Assembly: GCA_963377175.1 (NCBI GenBank)
Contig: CAUJNA010002779.1
Location: 610,382 to 674,381 of the forward strand
Source of the DNA: Effrenium voratum
Taxonomy: Eukaryota; Sar; Dinophyceae; Suessiales; Symbiodiniaceae
Length of the DNA: 64,000 nt
Direction: 5' to 3'
This document shows, piece by piece, positions 12,513-25,255 of the stretch (positions are counted from its first letter, which is position 1; every line of letters begins with the position of its first letter). The notes under the pieces are model-generated. The model was not told the origin of the DNA and ran no database searches. It was given only the letters and a program-made list of their open reading frames with translations. The position numbers and the translations under genes are program-made.

Positions 12513-12631
12513 CAGGGATCCTTACATTGTACACCTGAACAATGCCTTGTAAATGGTGGTGTCCTTTCATTTTGGTGGAAAAAGCCATGTTTCAAATGGT
12601 TGCAAAATGTCGAATCTTTTCAGGAGCCCTG
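12513..12631. repeat. Dispersed repeat B, copy 1
   Basis: CAGGGATCCTTACATTGTAC ... GTGGAAAAAGCCATGTT ... AGGAGCCCTG aligns with 41,542-41,646. The later copy lacks about 20 bases of the interior. Confidence 0.75.
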
Positions 12632-12874
12632 TGTGAGTTTCTGAGTTTGGGTGTTGACTCTCATCCGCAGGCCGTCCTTGTACCTGCGGACTCGGGGGGT
12701 GACCCGCGGCTTTCGGGGGACTGACCCGGGGCCCTGGCGCATTCTCGGCACTGACATCGCAGTGGGCAATGCCCATGCCTCGTGGCAGGCCGATCGAGTG
12801 GGCCCCTGGCAGCTTTCTTTGGCTCATGGGTTTTGATATATGTGTTGGTTGGTGGCCATTGTCATAAAACAAAC

Positions 12875-12990
12875 ACAGGCCAACCAACAAACCAACAAAC
12901 CAACAAACCAACCAACCAACCAACCAACCAACCAACCAACCAACAAACAAACAAACAAACAAACAAACAAAAAGAAACAAACAAATAAAA
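12875..12990. repeat. (CAAC)n/(CAAA)n composite microsatellite
   Basis: CAAC units pass into CAAA units. Matching Cys/Leu/Val/Phe-rich frames on the other strand are artefacts of the repeat. Confidence 0.93.
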
Positions 12991-13663
12991 CAAACAAACT
13001 CATCATCCACTGCGAGTGGATGCTCAAATGAAGCGTTGAACCATCTCAAGGTTTGCTTTGTTTGACCCACTCCATTCAGGAGCTCAATTGCCCCGCAAGC
13101 CTTGCTGACAGCTCAAGAGAACCACGGCACTCCGATGCACCCGGAAGCAACCAGACCTATTGAAAGGAGCGTGATCTGCCAAGAAATCTCATGCCAGGTC
13201 CCAAGTGCTTGCGGCAACATTCCGACACGTTGGCTTCTTTGGCCAACAAACATGGATGTAATACTGCCAACAGAAAAAGGCATGGAAAAGAACTCACCAG
13301 ATACTGGAGGCCACAAAAGACACTTTCATCCCAGCATGGTATGTAGGCGCTGTATAAGACATGAGGCATCAGGCGAGCCGGGCATGTCCAACAATCTGTT
13401 CGCCCCTTCTTGCTATGGTGCATGCGTCCCGAACGGTCGCATCATCTTTCAAAGCCTGCAGTTCCATTGTGCCGCTTTTGGTGCCAGCTAGCAAATACCA
13501 ATGCGCACCGCCTGTTGAAACCACGGAATCACAAGAAAAACCGACTTAGGCCTTAGGCCTTAGGCAACTTCGGACGCCAAGCGTTAAAGGCAACGCAGCT
13601 AAACCCAGCACCAAACCGTCTGAACATGGCCTGTGGCCTTTCAGAAGGCCCAGAGGCCTGACA
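12991..13663. other. Non-coding stretch
   Basis: No gene recognised. TTAGGCC is doubled near 13,547-13,563. Confidence 0.45.
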
Positions 13664-13794
13664 TACTGTGGATGGACGAAATCCTGCACCACTTTGAAAC
13701 CATGACAAACGACAATTGGTTGGTATTTACAGGAGAATCGCATCATTCCAGGGTTTCTTGGGTGGTGCGAAATGGATTTCGTCCATCCACAGTA
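13664..13794 (+). mobile_element. MITE-like inverted-repeat element, copy 3 (best preserved)
   Basis: This 131-bp copy has near-perfect terminal inverted repeats. The left end is TACTGTGGATGGACGAAATC followed by CTGCACCAC. The right end is its complement, GTGGTGCGAAATGG then ATTTCGTCCATCCACAGTA. The outer TA on both sides fits a TA target duplication as made by mariner-type transposases (family knowledge; assignment inferred). The interior (about 75 bp, with TTTGAAACCATG and GGTATTTACAGGAGAATC) has no coding potential. I use its orientation as the reference for the other copies. Confidence 0.85.
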
Positions 13795-13970
13795 CGTCTT
13801 GCGGGTGTGGGGATCCAACTTGCAGCTTGATTCCAACTGACTCAAAGCCGTTCCTTTGTGGCATGAGAAGGGGCTGCGCGGGGCTAGAAGTGGGGCAAGA
13901 ACGGATGATGTCTATTAAGGCGTTGGATGAATTCAACCGCATAGAGGTTCTGTCTGTTGTCTTGCATGTG

Positions 13971-14086
13971 TGTATATATATATATATGCATGTGTGAGTT
14001 TGTTTTTGTGTGTGTTGTTTGTTTGTGTGTTTGCTTGCATGCTGTTTTGTTTGTGTGTTTGCTTGATTGGTTGTGTGCTTGTTTGT

Positions 14087-14119
<33 letters not shown>

Positions 14120-14200
14120 TGCTTGTTTGTTTGTTTGTTTGTTTGTTTGTTTGTTTGTTTGTTTGTTTGTTTGATTGATTGATTGATTGATTGATTTATT
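13971..14200. repeat. Composite TG-rich microsatellite, left arm
   Basis: A short (TA)n, then TG-rich words, (TTGC)n, (TTTG)n and finally (ATTG)n. Cys/Leu/Val/Phe-rich frames here are repeat artefacts. Confidence 0.93.
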
Positions 14201-14234
14201 GTTTGATTGATTGGGCTGATGCTAAAAAAAAAAC

Positions 14235-14318
14235 GGTACCAAAATGGAACCCTGGGAAGTGGAAACATGGGCCAAAACCTGCGTAACCCCTCCTGTTTAA
14301 TTTTGAGCCACACCCATT
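14235..14318. repeat. Dispersed repeat A, copy 2
   Basis: GGTACCAAAATGGAACCCTG ... TTTAATTTTGAGCCACACCC matches 11,513-11,598. It sits inside a microsatellite: (ATTG)n lies directly on both sides. Confidence 0.75.
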
Positions 14319-14432
14319 GATTGATTGATAAATTGATTGATTGGTTGATTGAATGAGTTTGTTTGTTTGTTTGTTTGTTTGTTTGTTTGCTTGCTTGCTT
14401 GCTTGCTTGTTTGCGTGTTTGCCTGCTTGCTA
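14317..14432. repeat. Composite TG-rich microsatellite, right arm
   Basis: (ATTG)n, then (TTTG)n, then (TTGC)n: the same units as the left arm in mirrored order. Confidence 0.93.
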
Positions 14433-15214
14433 GCGCTCTCTTTTGCCATCATGCTGACGGTCTGCATCTCGGCTGGGACTTTCGAGTGGCAATCCAGACC
14501 CCATTCCCGCCTTAGGGACCTTGAAGGCTGGGTTTCGAACTACGATGCTGGCCATTGGAGTGGTGTCACTGAGCTGCCGGCTGTGCAATCTGGCAACGGC
14601 TTCCAGCAGCGAACAAAGCACTTGTGCTGCCTGCGAGAAGGTTGCGTGACTGCCGACCACAGGTAGAGCTTCCAAGCCTTTCCTAGTGAAAGTGCCCTGC
14701 GCATTGCCTTCAAATCAGGCAACCAAACCGAGGAATGAGTGAAACCAACAAGGGAATGCCATAATGCAGCTTCAAAATGACCAGTCAAGTGCAGATCGCA
14801 CCTCCACGTCTTTTTGAGAGTACCGTTTTTTGGTGTTTTTTTTAAAAGGGAAGCCAAAAGGAACACCAACATCTCGTGGGTCCCCTAGAAACGACCCTCC
14901 CGCTTGGCTTTTGCATCACCAACAGCGCAGCCTGTGCTTCTCGCTCCGGACCTGGGTCTCCCAAGTTGCTGGCCTCGGCTGCCAGCTGGGTGCCTGGGTT
15001 TTATTAAAACAAAGGACCCCCTGCTCAGAATTTGGCAAAGCCAAACGAGAACCAACCTTTTGGGGCCAAAGCCAGTTTGAGAAATACCCAGCTGGGTCTA
15101 TTATAGGGCCTGGGACATCATCTCCCTGTTGGCCGACATTCTTGGCGTGTCAAACACGTAAAAAAAAAAGGAGAGAGGCTTCCCCATACCCCCCCGCCTC
15201 AGCGAAATGCAAAT
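14433..15214. other. Non-coding stretch
   Basis: No gene recognised. Contains the 14,829-14,884 copy of the short repeat also seen at 4,557-4,620. Confidence 0.45.
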
Positions 15215-15445
15215 GAACTGAATGGGGAGTTGGAGGGGAAATGAAGGTAAACTAAAAGCCATGAGGGAAAATGAAGGAAAAAGTGGAAATGAAAGGGACA
15301 TGAAGCGGAAAAGGGACGACATGAAGCGGAAGAAAAGCCATAAAGGGAAATGCAGGGAAAAGTGGAAATGAAAGGCAAATGAAGGGGAAATGAAGGGGAC
15401 ATGAATGAAAATGAAGGGGCATGAAGGGGAACTGAAGGGAAATGT
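15215..15445. repeat. Degenerate purine-rich repeat (GAAATGAAGGG-like)
   Basis: Imperfect 10-12 base words GGAAATGAAGGG, GGACATGAAGCGG and similar run for about 230 bases. Phe/Pro/Ser/His-rich frames on the minus strand come from the repeat. Confidence 0.85.
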
Positions 15446-15796
15446 TCTTCCTCGCTTGAAGCGTGATGTTCGTTTTAATCTCACAACCTGAAAGGGTTGC
15501 GGCGAGCTGTCGGCAGACTGAGCCGGAGGGTCTAAAGTATTGGTTTCTTCGAGAAAACTTGAAGAAATATTGGCTGTGTAGCACCCTGCTAATCTTAAAA
15601 AAGGAAAAACAACTCGCACATCGGCGTTTCGGGCTGTTCCAAGCCAAAGGGGGTTCCAGGGTTCAAAGCAAATGTATTCGGCGGGTGTTCCGTCGTGGTC
15701 GTGAAAAACGAGCCAAGGGGGCCATGTGCATGGTTTTGGCCAAAGCCAACATCAAGGGTCAATGGATTTTTGGTCCAAGGCACCACGAAACCTCCA

Positions 15797-15893
15797 CTAG
15801 ATCCTCCAGTAGAGAGGATAGAACAAGGGTACCCTTTTTTATGTAGTCTATTTTAGTAGGGGAACCCTCCCCCAAGAAAGGGTAAAAGGGCAC
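15797..15893. repeat. Dispersed repeat C, copy 1
   Basis: TCCTCCAGTAGAGAGGATAG ... TAGTCTATTTTAG ... GGGGAACCCTCCCCCAA ... GGTAAAAGGGCAC is shared almost base for base with 42,646-42,743. It begins with a small inverted repeat (TCCTCCAGTAGAGAGGA). Confidence 0.85.
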
Positions 15894-16859
15894 AGTCCAT
15901 GTCTTGTGTCTCCATTCGCTCAGCGTTGGGGTCCGGGCGAATTCAAATACGTCACCGGTCGAGGCGTATTCCATCAGCAAGAGAGCATCCCCACCTGGTA
16001 TCCGGATCAAAGAACCGCTCGCCCTAAGAAACCCTTGCGTGTCTTTTATGGGGTTCCCAACAAGGTTGATGGTCCTCTAGGGCTAATTTCCAACCATTCT
16101 TTCCAGGGATCCTTCGTTCTAGAAAACCTCCAGACTTCCAGGGAAAACGGCTGGATCTTGAAAAGACCGATGGTTGAAAAGAATGGGAAGCAACCCGTAG
16201 AGGTTCCTTTAAACACGCCCTTTTGAGTAAAAGGGACCTTCCAGACAGTTCCAGGAGGAGCCACTGGAATCGCATCCGAAATTGGATGCCAGGCACTCAA
16301 GGGACATGGGCAAATGATATTGGGAGCGCCCAAGTGAAATTAGGTGTGTGCGTGTGTCTTTTTGGGGGTATCCCCTGTGGTTTAAAGGGAAAGCGAAAAG
16401 GCCAACCGCCAGTTTTGGCCGCCGCCCTATCTCGATGCTTGTATGCGAATGAACCATGACGTGGTGAGCCTGTGCAGGAAGGCGCTGGGGTGTCTATTAA
16501 AACTGTGAGAGAGGACGAAACATGCTCCAAACCGGGCTGCTTATCTAGTCTTATTTCACAAGATGCCTGAGTCATTGCACGCCCAAACCACCGAGAAAGA
16601 GAGGAACATAATAATAATATAATAAAGAACACACAATTGAACTTGGAGCGTATACAAACAAAACACAGAAAACCAACACTCGTACGACCACGAGCTCAAG
16701 CCAACAAATAAGCCCGAACGCCTAAACACACCCACCATCACATAATCAGAAACCATTAAACAAAAAGAAATAATACCCCGCATCCTAGACACACACTCAC
16801 AAACACAAACACAAAGCAACAAACACACGATACGGAATACTGGTACAGACACACAAACA
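15894..16859. other. Non-coding stretch
   Basis: No gene recognised. The 3' end grades into AC-rich sequence. Confidence 0.45.
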
Positions 16860-17512
16860 CGCATAGACTAGCACGGAAACACACACACACACACACACGC
16901 ACAAAAACTCGCACAACAAACGCCGGACACACTCACAAGCACCAGCGATCAATGGCAAGCAAACCAGTCCAAACACACACACACACACACACACATGCAC
17001 ACGAGCAGGCACACGGAAAGGCACCCGCCCACACGCAAGTGCGCACATTCACACGCGCACGCGAACACACACACACACACACACAAACACACAAACACAC
17101 AAACACACAAACACACAAACACACAAACACACAAACACACACATATATATATATATATATGCACACACGAAACAAACACACAAGCACATATACACAAACA
17201 CAAAAACACGCAAGCAAACAAACAAACAAGAAAACAAACAAACAAGCAAGCAAGCAAACAAACACACAAGCAAACAAACGCACAAGGAAACATACATACA
17301 TTACATATAAATATCAATGTATATATAATATATACACACGCGCGCGTGCGCGCTTACGCGCATGCACAAACAAAGACACAAAAAGAGACACAAACATAAA
17401 CACGCACACACACACAGTCACGCAAACACACACACACACACACACAAAGACTCACACACACAAACACACACACACAGACACACACAAACACATATATATA
17501 TATATACAAACA
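16860..17512. repeat. Long CA-rich microsatellite region
   Basis: About 650 bases of (CA)n, (ACAAAC)n, (CAAA)n and (GCAA)n interrupted by (TA)n at about 17,142-17,161 and 17,491-17,505 and an alternating GC run (CGCGCGCGTGCGCGC) near 17,340. His/Thr/Gln-rich forward and Cys/Val-rich reverse frames are not genes. Confidence 0.95.
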
Positions 17513-20500
17513 ACAACCTACCAAAAAAATAATCAGCACTGATCAGCAATGCACAAGCTTAGTTTAATCACCACATCATTCGTGCTTCCATATCTTCAAC
17601 ATCTCCGAGTCTCAGTGTCAGGGACTTCGCAGAATGGTTGTCCAAGCTTTTCTCAGAGTGTCATTTCTTCAAGTGCTCAGCCACGAGTTTCAAGCAATTG
17701 CCTGGATATCATGTACTGAGTCAGATCCATAGCAAGGGGAGCAACTGCAACCGAGTTGTGACCCTCAGTGACTTGTAGGGTCACTAAGGACAATTGGGAG
17801 CCATAACCCTTCCGTGACGTCGCTGGCTATGCCTTTGAATTAGGATTGAATAATATCCAGAGGCTTGCACTACCGCAAACACGCTGCCCGAACCTCGTGT
17901 ATCTTTTGGTGGAGTAGGCAACAGTCCGAATAGCTGATTTGCTGCATCTCTCCGCTCCACCCAGTCAATAGTCCCCTAAAACGATGCCCTTCTCGAAAAT
18001 CGTCGGAAAACCGCTAGAACCAAGCTGACAGGAGGATCCATTTATGTTCAACACACGGACAACAACACTCAATTGGTGGTCCCGCTTTTGAACAACATCT
18101 TGTGTAAAACACCCTTACACCAAGAGGATTGGATACATCACAAAATTATTGGCTCACTAAATCACAAAATGCTGGTCTTGTGATACCAAAGTGGATTTTG
18201 TCATGCACTTTGCTGCAACAAGGATTCCCCGAACTTGAGGTCCCGGGCTGGCGTCCGTGTAAACTCCATAGCAAGGCAAGACCTCGCGAGTGGTCCGAGC
18301 TTCCCAACATCCAGGAAAACTCAGCTACAGGACCTGGCCATGTTCAAAACCACCAAAGAGGGAGAAACAAGGGAGGGACCTCTGGTAATGGTCAGCGCCA
18401 GAGTGACGGGAACCCGTTTGATGCCTACATACAAAGGGCAACCGCCGCGCATTGATGATGTTCCAGAAATTGCAGCATTGATGGTTGGAGAAGGGTATGG
18501 TGGAGCAGCTCCAGCAACACCACATGAAGGAGCTGTTAAGCCGCCAACGCCTGTGGGGTCTTTGCTACCAGCACCTGGAAACAAATCAAACAATTTATCT
18601 TGTCCTGGCAATTTCTGGAAAACGAGCATGTGCTGTTCCAGGGTCGAGGCAAGTTTCTGAGAAGGATACCCAAGGTATTTTTCGCTCACCCGAAGGAACC
18701 TGGAAACAACAAAATAACTTGTGGGGATTGTGGGAAACCCGAGGGTCAAATGGTTTACATTGCCCCACTGCAACTGTGCAATAACCAACTGTTTATGTCA
18801 AAACGCAGGGGGATTCGACAAAGGGTGATTTTCCCGTGTGAAAAGCGTGCTGAAAGGGTACCCATTGCAAAAAAAAACACTCGCAGGCAACACAAGCTTC
18901 TTGCTGGTGCTTTCTGGGTTTGGGATGGTAAACATTCTCGCCTTTTGTGACCTCCCCTCAAGGCCTGGGTTTTCTTTTACCCCCAAACGCGTTTCGCCGC
19001 CAACAATAAGCTTCGCTCCTGAGACCCCAAGTAAGTCTCGTAGCTGGCCAGCCAGGAACAGGGCAGCTCAGATTTTTGCCTGAAAAGGCCATGCCCAGTT
19101 TCGTCAGCCGATCTCGCATGGCCAAGCCTCTGATGGTCGAACATTGCTTGAGGGTGCCCATTTCAGGTTAAAGAAAACAGCGACACCAAGAAGGATACCC
19201 CAAACAAAAAGGGACACCAAAAGGACACCATTTTGGGGGGTCCTATTTCCAGGACACGCCCGCAAAGCTTTTGTTTTGTGGACTCTTCGCTGGCAATGGC
19301 CACCTATCAAGCCTGAGGTGCTGGCTCCTCGTACGCGAGGCGCCTGCGTTTTTTTGTTTTTTTTTTCTTTTCTCGATGTGCGTGTTCTTCCAGGAAACAC
19401 GTGGCACAGGTTCGGGTGTGTTTGTGTGGTTGTGTGTGTGTCTGCCTTTTTTGAGGGAATTGTGTTTCACCTTTCTGTTTGAAGGGAAACAGGTGAAAAC
19501 CACCATTTGTGTGCCCTTTGACACAGACCACCGACCACTGGGGAAAGATCTCTCATGGAGGCCGAGTGCCAAGGTTCCTTTGCCAACCTAGGGCATGTCC
19601 TGGGTATGTGTCGAGGGGGCCACGGAGGAACTCGAAACGGGTATCCTGCAAACACACAGGTCCAGGTTCATGGTTAAGGGCCAGCAACAAGGACGCCAGT
19701 CCCAAGAAGGCTTGCCGGTCCGGTCAGCTCTTCATGTCGGGCGATTGCTTTCCGGCATCTTTGCGGGGGTTGTAACAAAAACAGTAGTACAAAAGTTGCC
19801 ATTGCAAGTCCTCGGCAAGAAACACTGGACGGAAGCCGGGGACGCTTGCCACGGCCTGTTTGCATTCCTGTTGAAGAGGTAGGAAAACGCACATGCTGCA
19901 GGTGGGGATCAAGCAAAAAGAGCGAGCTTCAGAAGTTTGGCGTCTTTTCAGGTGCAAATCGAGGGGCGCCACCTTCTCGGGTTACTATCCATGTGATGTG
20001 GTCGGGTCATGTTTCTCCACAGCGGCAAGCATGTCGAAAAAAAACTTCAGATTTTCAGCTGGTGGGGAGTGTCAAGCGGGTAGTCACTTGGTGGCCAGAA
20101 ACCTTTGCATATTTGGGGGGGGGTCGTGAAACAATGGACGGCTTTTTGGGTGCACACACTGCATCATGCGACAAACTGAAAGGTGGCAAACTCTTTGTAC
20201 TACCACTGGGTGGCCTTCCCAAAGACAGCTTTCCTGAACCATTTTTTCCAAGACTGAAGTTCTCCTGTTTTCACCGCTGGCCAAGTCCCCTCATTCCTTC
20301 CAACCGGTGAACGTCTCGCCACGTCTCGCGGTTGAAAAATCGTCGTCTCTCGAAACCGCCGAGGGCGATCGACCAATCGATCGAAGCGCCTGGCCCAGCT
20401 TTACTGCCAGGAAGATCTCAGTCCAGGGGTCCTGTCGCGAAGCCTGAAGCAACTTTTAACTGCTTTTTGGCTCAAGCCGAGGTGGGGGGACATGGAATCC

Positions 20501-21278
20501 AAAGGAGTCGAGTGGCAAGGCGTGCGAGGGGCCAAGCAGAAACTGCTGCTTTGGACCCAAGTTGATGCTGTGTTGCCGAATCTTTGGGGGAGCTTGGCTT
20601 CAATGTGTTTCTCCAGCCTTCTGGTGATAACAATCGTCTTGAAGGTTTGTTTGCACTAGGGCGATTCTGTTCTTGTTTGGCAAGATCGAAGAACCAGAAC
20701 CATCCAGTTGGTGTTGGCACAAACCAACCTCGTTCGCTCAACCACTGGAAAGTAACCACACGCCATTGATTGCTCAAGTTGATTGCTGACATGTAGGAAC
20801 CCGGTTTGCTCCTGCACGGGTAGATTTCTCTATCACCCAGCGGATACATCAACAAACAGCACAGCTTGTTCTTGCTACTTCAAATATATGTCCGAGTCCT
20901 GTCAAAGCAAGAAACGCCCGGAAGGCTGAAAAAAACATCATTCGCGTGCAGTGCTCTAATCAAAGGAACCCCTATGAAAGGGACCTGGGTCGGTTGCAAA
21001 CCTCTGTCGTGATTGGACCACATTCTCAAATCCAGAATCATAAGTTCAGAATAGTTCAAAGACAGATAGAAGCTTTGTTCCACTCAGATTGCAGTGGCAC
21101 AAAGCTTCTCTCAAAAAAATGACCCCGCAAGGCAATCAACATAAAATGACCATCTCACTCTTGTGACTCATGTGTGGTCGGTGGCATGCTTCTCCAACAA
21201 CCCGAAGCATCAATTTGGGTGGCATTTGGCCGTTCAAGAAACGCGTCCTCAATGTGATATTTGTATGTATGAATGTGT

Positions 21279-21281
<3 letters not shown>
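17513..21281. other. Non-coding stretch, no gene recognised
   Basis: Overlapping frames up to about 155 codons occur on both strands without any domain I recognise. A spliced-leader-like word lies at 20,465-20,476. Several short T/G-rich to A/C-rich repeat modules (19,190-19,240, 19,446-19,500) resemble those elsewhere in the window. Confidence 0.45.
20465..20476 (+). other. Spliced-leader-like word
   Basis: TTTTGGCTCAAG equals the last 12 bases of the DinoSL. The bases before it (AACTGCT) do not continue the match well. No convincing gene follows downstream, so this may be a relict of an old retrocopy or chance. Confidence 0.3.

Positions 21282-21312
<31 letters not shown>
21282..21312. repeat. 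(TA)n microsatellite
   Basis: About 15 TA dinucleotides. Confidence 0.95.
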
Positions 21313-21314
<2 letters not shown>

Positions 21315-21399
21315 GTATGTAACATGTAACATCTTGATATGTTGATTGATCATATGAGCGTTGGTGTTTATTCCCTACAAACTTGATCGGACATTATTC

Positions 21400-21700
21400 A
21401 AGCTTCCGCGGACCCTTCCGCATCCTTGCCGCAGGCCAAGAGGTCCCTTCCGCAAACTTCCGCGGCATATGTGTTTCATTGTTTGCTTCCGCACAACTTC
21501 CACGGCGCATGTTTTACAAGATTTGCTTCCGCGGGTATTGGCGCAAAACAACAAGTCATTTCAAGTAAGGAAGCAAACGCAGCCCGTGAAGGCTCGGGAC
21601 CCATTGAGCTACCCGTGCTACGTGGGCACTTGCCTGCAAACCCGGGCCCTTCCGCGGAGCTTCCGCGAACCTTGCGCAAACCTTCTGCCGGCTGCTTTGA
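21400..21700. repeat. Cluster of TTCCGC words
   Basis: At least nine TTCCGC hexamers occur in 300 bases (for example GCTTCCGCGG, CCCTTCCGC, ACTTCCGCGGC), irregularly spaced. A 219-codon forward frame crosses the cluster but continues into unrelated sequence with no domain; I do not call it a gene. Confidence 0.6.
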
Positions 21701-24700
21701 TCCTTTTGGCTTGCTGTTTGCAACTGCTCTTCTAGTAAGCGTTGCGTGTCTTGTACGCAGCAACAGCTTCCTGCTTCTACTCCAAGCAATTCTCCGTGCT
21801 TTTCCACGCACGCAAACTGCAACAATTAACTGTATATCTGCAATATCAGCCACAAAGCTTCCACGAAATGTCCCTCTGCCTACTAAATTGGCTTGCGGCC
21901 AAAAAAGAACGCTGCTCATATTGGTATTTGCGGAGTGGTTTTTCTGGACCACACTGCCTGGCATTTGCGGGCATTTGATGTGTGCATGCAGTTCCTCAAA
22001 TGCATTAAATAGTCTACTCAAGTTGCATGCGCCGGCAGGTAGAGGTTCACATTCCAGAAAACTTGAGGAGCAACAAGGTTTCTGACACGTCTTCCTTACG
22101 AGTACCAGAGTTGCTTCGCGCGTGGATAGCGGCGAAGGCTATCATTTATCTATATCCTTAAATACGGAACAGACACAACCATCTGAAGTGAGGCGGGGTT
22201 GTGAGCTTTAGTTGGGATCTGGGAATCCCAGCCAAAGTTCCAGTACACAGTGCGCAAGCCACCCAAACTTAGACCCTTCTCGACATGTACTTCATTGCAC
22301 CTTCGGAAAGGCAAAGGAGCCCGTCCTCACAGGAGTTCTCTGCTTCTCGATATTCCCGAGGGCTGCTTCTCAGGTATAACCTGGCAGTCGCTAAGCGGAA
22401 TTGCTCACATGGTCCGACTTGTCCAAGGCTTGTCCAGATGACAGAAGGCCCCAAACACGGGGCCCTGACAACCCCTGAAAGCGGGGGCTGCTGCACGACG
22501 TGATTGATCTCAGTTGACAACAGGCACACGACTTGCGGAGATCCGCGTCAACGAAACTGGGCTCGAACACATCCGCTCTCAGCTCCCTGTAAACCTATGA
22601 AGGGTTCCTTAAGCGGCCCCAACTCAACTACTCCCCACCCTGAAAGAACGGATCCCCACAGAACGGACCTACATGCCAGTGAGCTGGCTTTACGCGAACG
22701 ATCGCCAAACCCCCCCAAGAAAAACCGCCCCCATTCGCACCGTTGCACCTGGGGAATCGCTTCGCCACCACCGGGACTCCTGTGACCTTGTCCAGGTGCA
22801 CTTCGATCTGAGCATGCAGACCTTGCGTCTCCGGGTCTGGCCCCGATGGGATCCCCCTTGGATTGGGTTGCTCCAAGGCTCCCTAGCAAAAGGTGGCTGG
22901 ACCTTTAGTAGGCAGAATGGCAAAGTTTAAAGCCCTTTGCTTCCCAAGGTGTACGGGGCGAATTGGTCACACCAAACAACAGCCATGTAAAAAGGCAATA
23001 GTAAATCCCCCACCATATCGCAATTAGGGGGGCCCCACCCTGGAACGGTACACATACTGACTCCAGCTCACGTACAAAGCCAGCTCGGTGCAGAAGAGGT
23101 TCCGGGTGAATCCACCAACGAAATGTGCCGTGAGATGTGAGTCACGATCAAATTCCAACTTGTACAATCGATTGGGCGGCTGCACCTATTTACGGTCGGG
23201 TTCGTCCCTTACTAACATTTACTTGCCCGGGCTTCGATCGTCCTCCAAGCTTTCTCCAAAAGCCAAAGACCCCTGTAAACCGCAGCCAACCGATTCTGCC
23301 AGTTGATCGATCTCAGGGATTCTCAGGGTATAACCCGGCCAAGTAATACTAGGCATGGGCTTCTACAGGAAGACCTGCGGGAAGAGCGCTGGAGCCGTCA
23401 CGGCGTTCTGTTCCACTGGGCCACTGGTCCTGGACTTCGACGATTTCGAGGAAGGCCGCAACGCGCGTCACTCACTTCACGCTGGTGAAAAGCACCTCTG
23501 CACCAAGTTGTGAAGCCTCCGGCAAGGCTAAAGCGACCTGAAAAAAAATGACTGGCCAGTCATGGCGTAGGCGGTGTCCCAAAGCTGTACTCAGAAAACA
23601 CACCCATGTGAATGACGTGAGGGGTTGCTGTGCAGTGATGGATGGATTTACGAGCCGTGAGGAGGCGCAGACTGAAGGCAAGGCGGCATTCAGGGGCAAC
23701 TGCGCGGGGGGAGAAGCTGTTGGGAAATCTAGCGGGCAGCTTGTGTTGCCTTGGGCGATCGGGCTAGAAACCATTGTCGGCATTCGGCATTTGAACTTGA
23801 ATAGACCCTTTGGTGGACTGCATTCAGGTGTCGACTCGCATCGGACCACTCTTGTGGCTCTCTATTGAACATCATAGCCATGTTGAGGCTTTGGGTTTCG
23901 AACGGCATTTGGTAGGCTTGATGTCCCATTCTAGGTGGAAGCCCTTCGGAGCTATTCCCCTTATAGCGTTATTTTAGCATGTTGGCCATGAAGCCGAACA
24001 CGTGGTCTGGCTGCACTTCCTACAAACCAATGCTGTGGCTGGGGTTTTCTTTGACTAAACACTTCCACTATCTTCAAGGTCGAAGCATTTCAACCCCAAA
24101 ACGAGCTGCGCATATCCCACGTGCCGCTAAACTAGGGAAGCAAACCCTTCAAAATGTTCGTTTGTGGGCCCAGTGCTAGTAGTCGCAGAGTCAGTGTCTC
24201 GTGTTGACTCTGTGGCATTGACCATGACTCGGAGCAACCCTGACACATGTTGCGTACATACCAAACATGAAGTTCAAAATAGCTGGCTGCAAGGCTATGC
24301 TGTACTCCAAATTGATTTGGCAGCGCCACATGTGCTGCACCGGTGATTTCTCGCCCTGTCTATTGGACGCGGGACCCCCCCCGCTGGCGCTCGAGGCCAA
24401 GACCGTCGCACGCTGGTCGGATGATGTGGTCCAACCTGGAAACGGCGCACGACGCGCTCTCGAGGGCCTTCGGAGTTGCGGAACTCGTTGACAGACCGTC
24501 GCCTTCATAGCCAAAACATGGCGACGCATTCCCTGTCACGTAGCGGACTTTTTGCCAATACGGACCATGCTTCAGAAAGCTCCGCTGGCCTGAAAATGAG
24601 CGAGCGCCAGCTACAGGGCCTATCTTATGGCCTCCCTCCAAACACCGCTCTGGTTTCATCAGTCTGGACAGTGGACTGGCCGTATGCCTTTGGCGGCAAA

Positions 24701-25255
24701 CCGCGCCAGGCAGAAACAATCGACAGTTGATTGAATGTAGATGGCACAATTCCAAACCCATTTACGTTGCGTCACACCAGTTACGCAGACCGTCCACTTT
24801 GACACTGGTAAAAAGAAAGAGCTCAATTCGATAAACTGCGTGCCATCGACATTTAACTTCTGCGGGAGGACCTATCAATACAGCGAGTGCTTCCGTGGAT
24901 TTCGACTGGGAAAATGGTTCATGAGTACAGCCGCTTCTAATCGCCATCGGCCGCTGCCAAGCTACAACCTGAAACGCAGACACTTGCAACGGACAAGCGC
25001 ACAAATTGAAAACCATACTCTCTCTCAAGTTGCACACCCAGTGCCTGCATTTGCAGGCTTTTTACAATGCTGCCCAGGTAGATTGAGCAATTTCACAGGC
25101 AAACAAACTCAACCGAGCCAGCCTGTGTGCCATCCATCTGCCAGAAGCCCCATAAGAATCATCCAAGCGAGCTTTTTCGAGACCCGACGAAAAAGGACAA
25201 GGTGTGCTATGGAATTAGGCCCTCCAAGAGAAGGGCAATTCGGGCTCGAATGGGC
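21701..25255. other. Non-coding stretch, no gene recognised
   Basis: Nothing with a recognisable domain. A 35-base piece at about 23,206-23,240 (CCCTTACTAACATTTACTTG then CCCGGGCTT) recurs at about 38,019-38,053. Confidence 0.45.

Noticed and set aside
16933..17542. His/Thr-rich and Cys/Val-rich frames
   Set aside because: Products of (CA)n and related microsatellites.
21426..22085. 219-codon plus-strand frame
   Set aside because: Overlaps a TTCCGC word cluster, an antisense frame of similar length exists, and no domain is visible.
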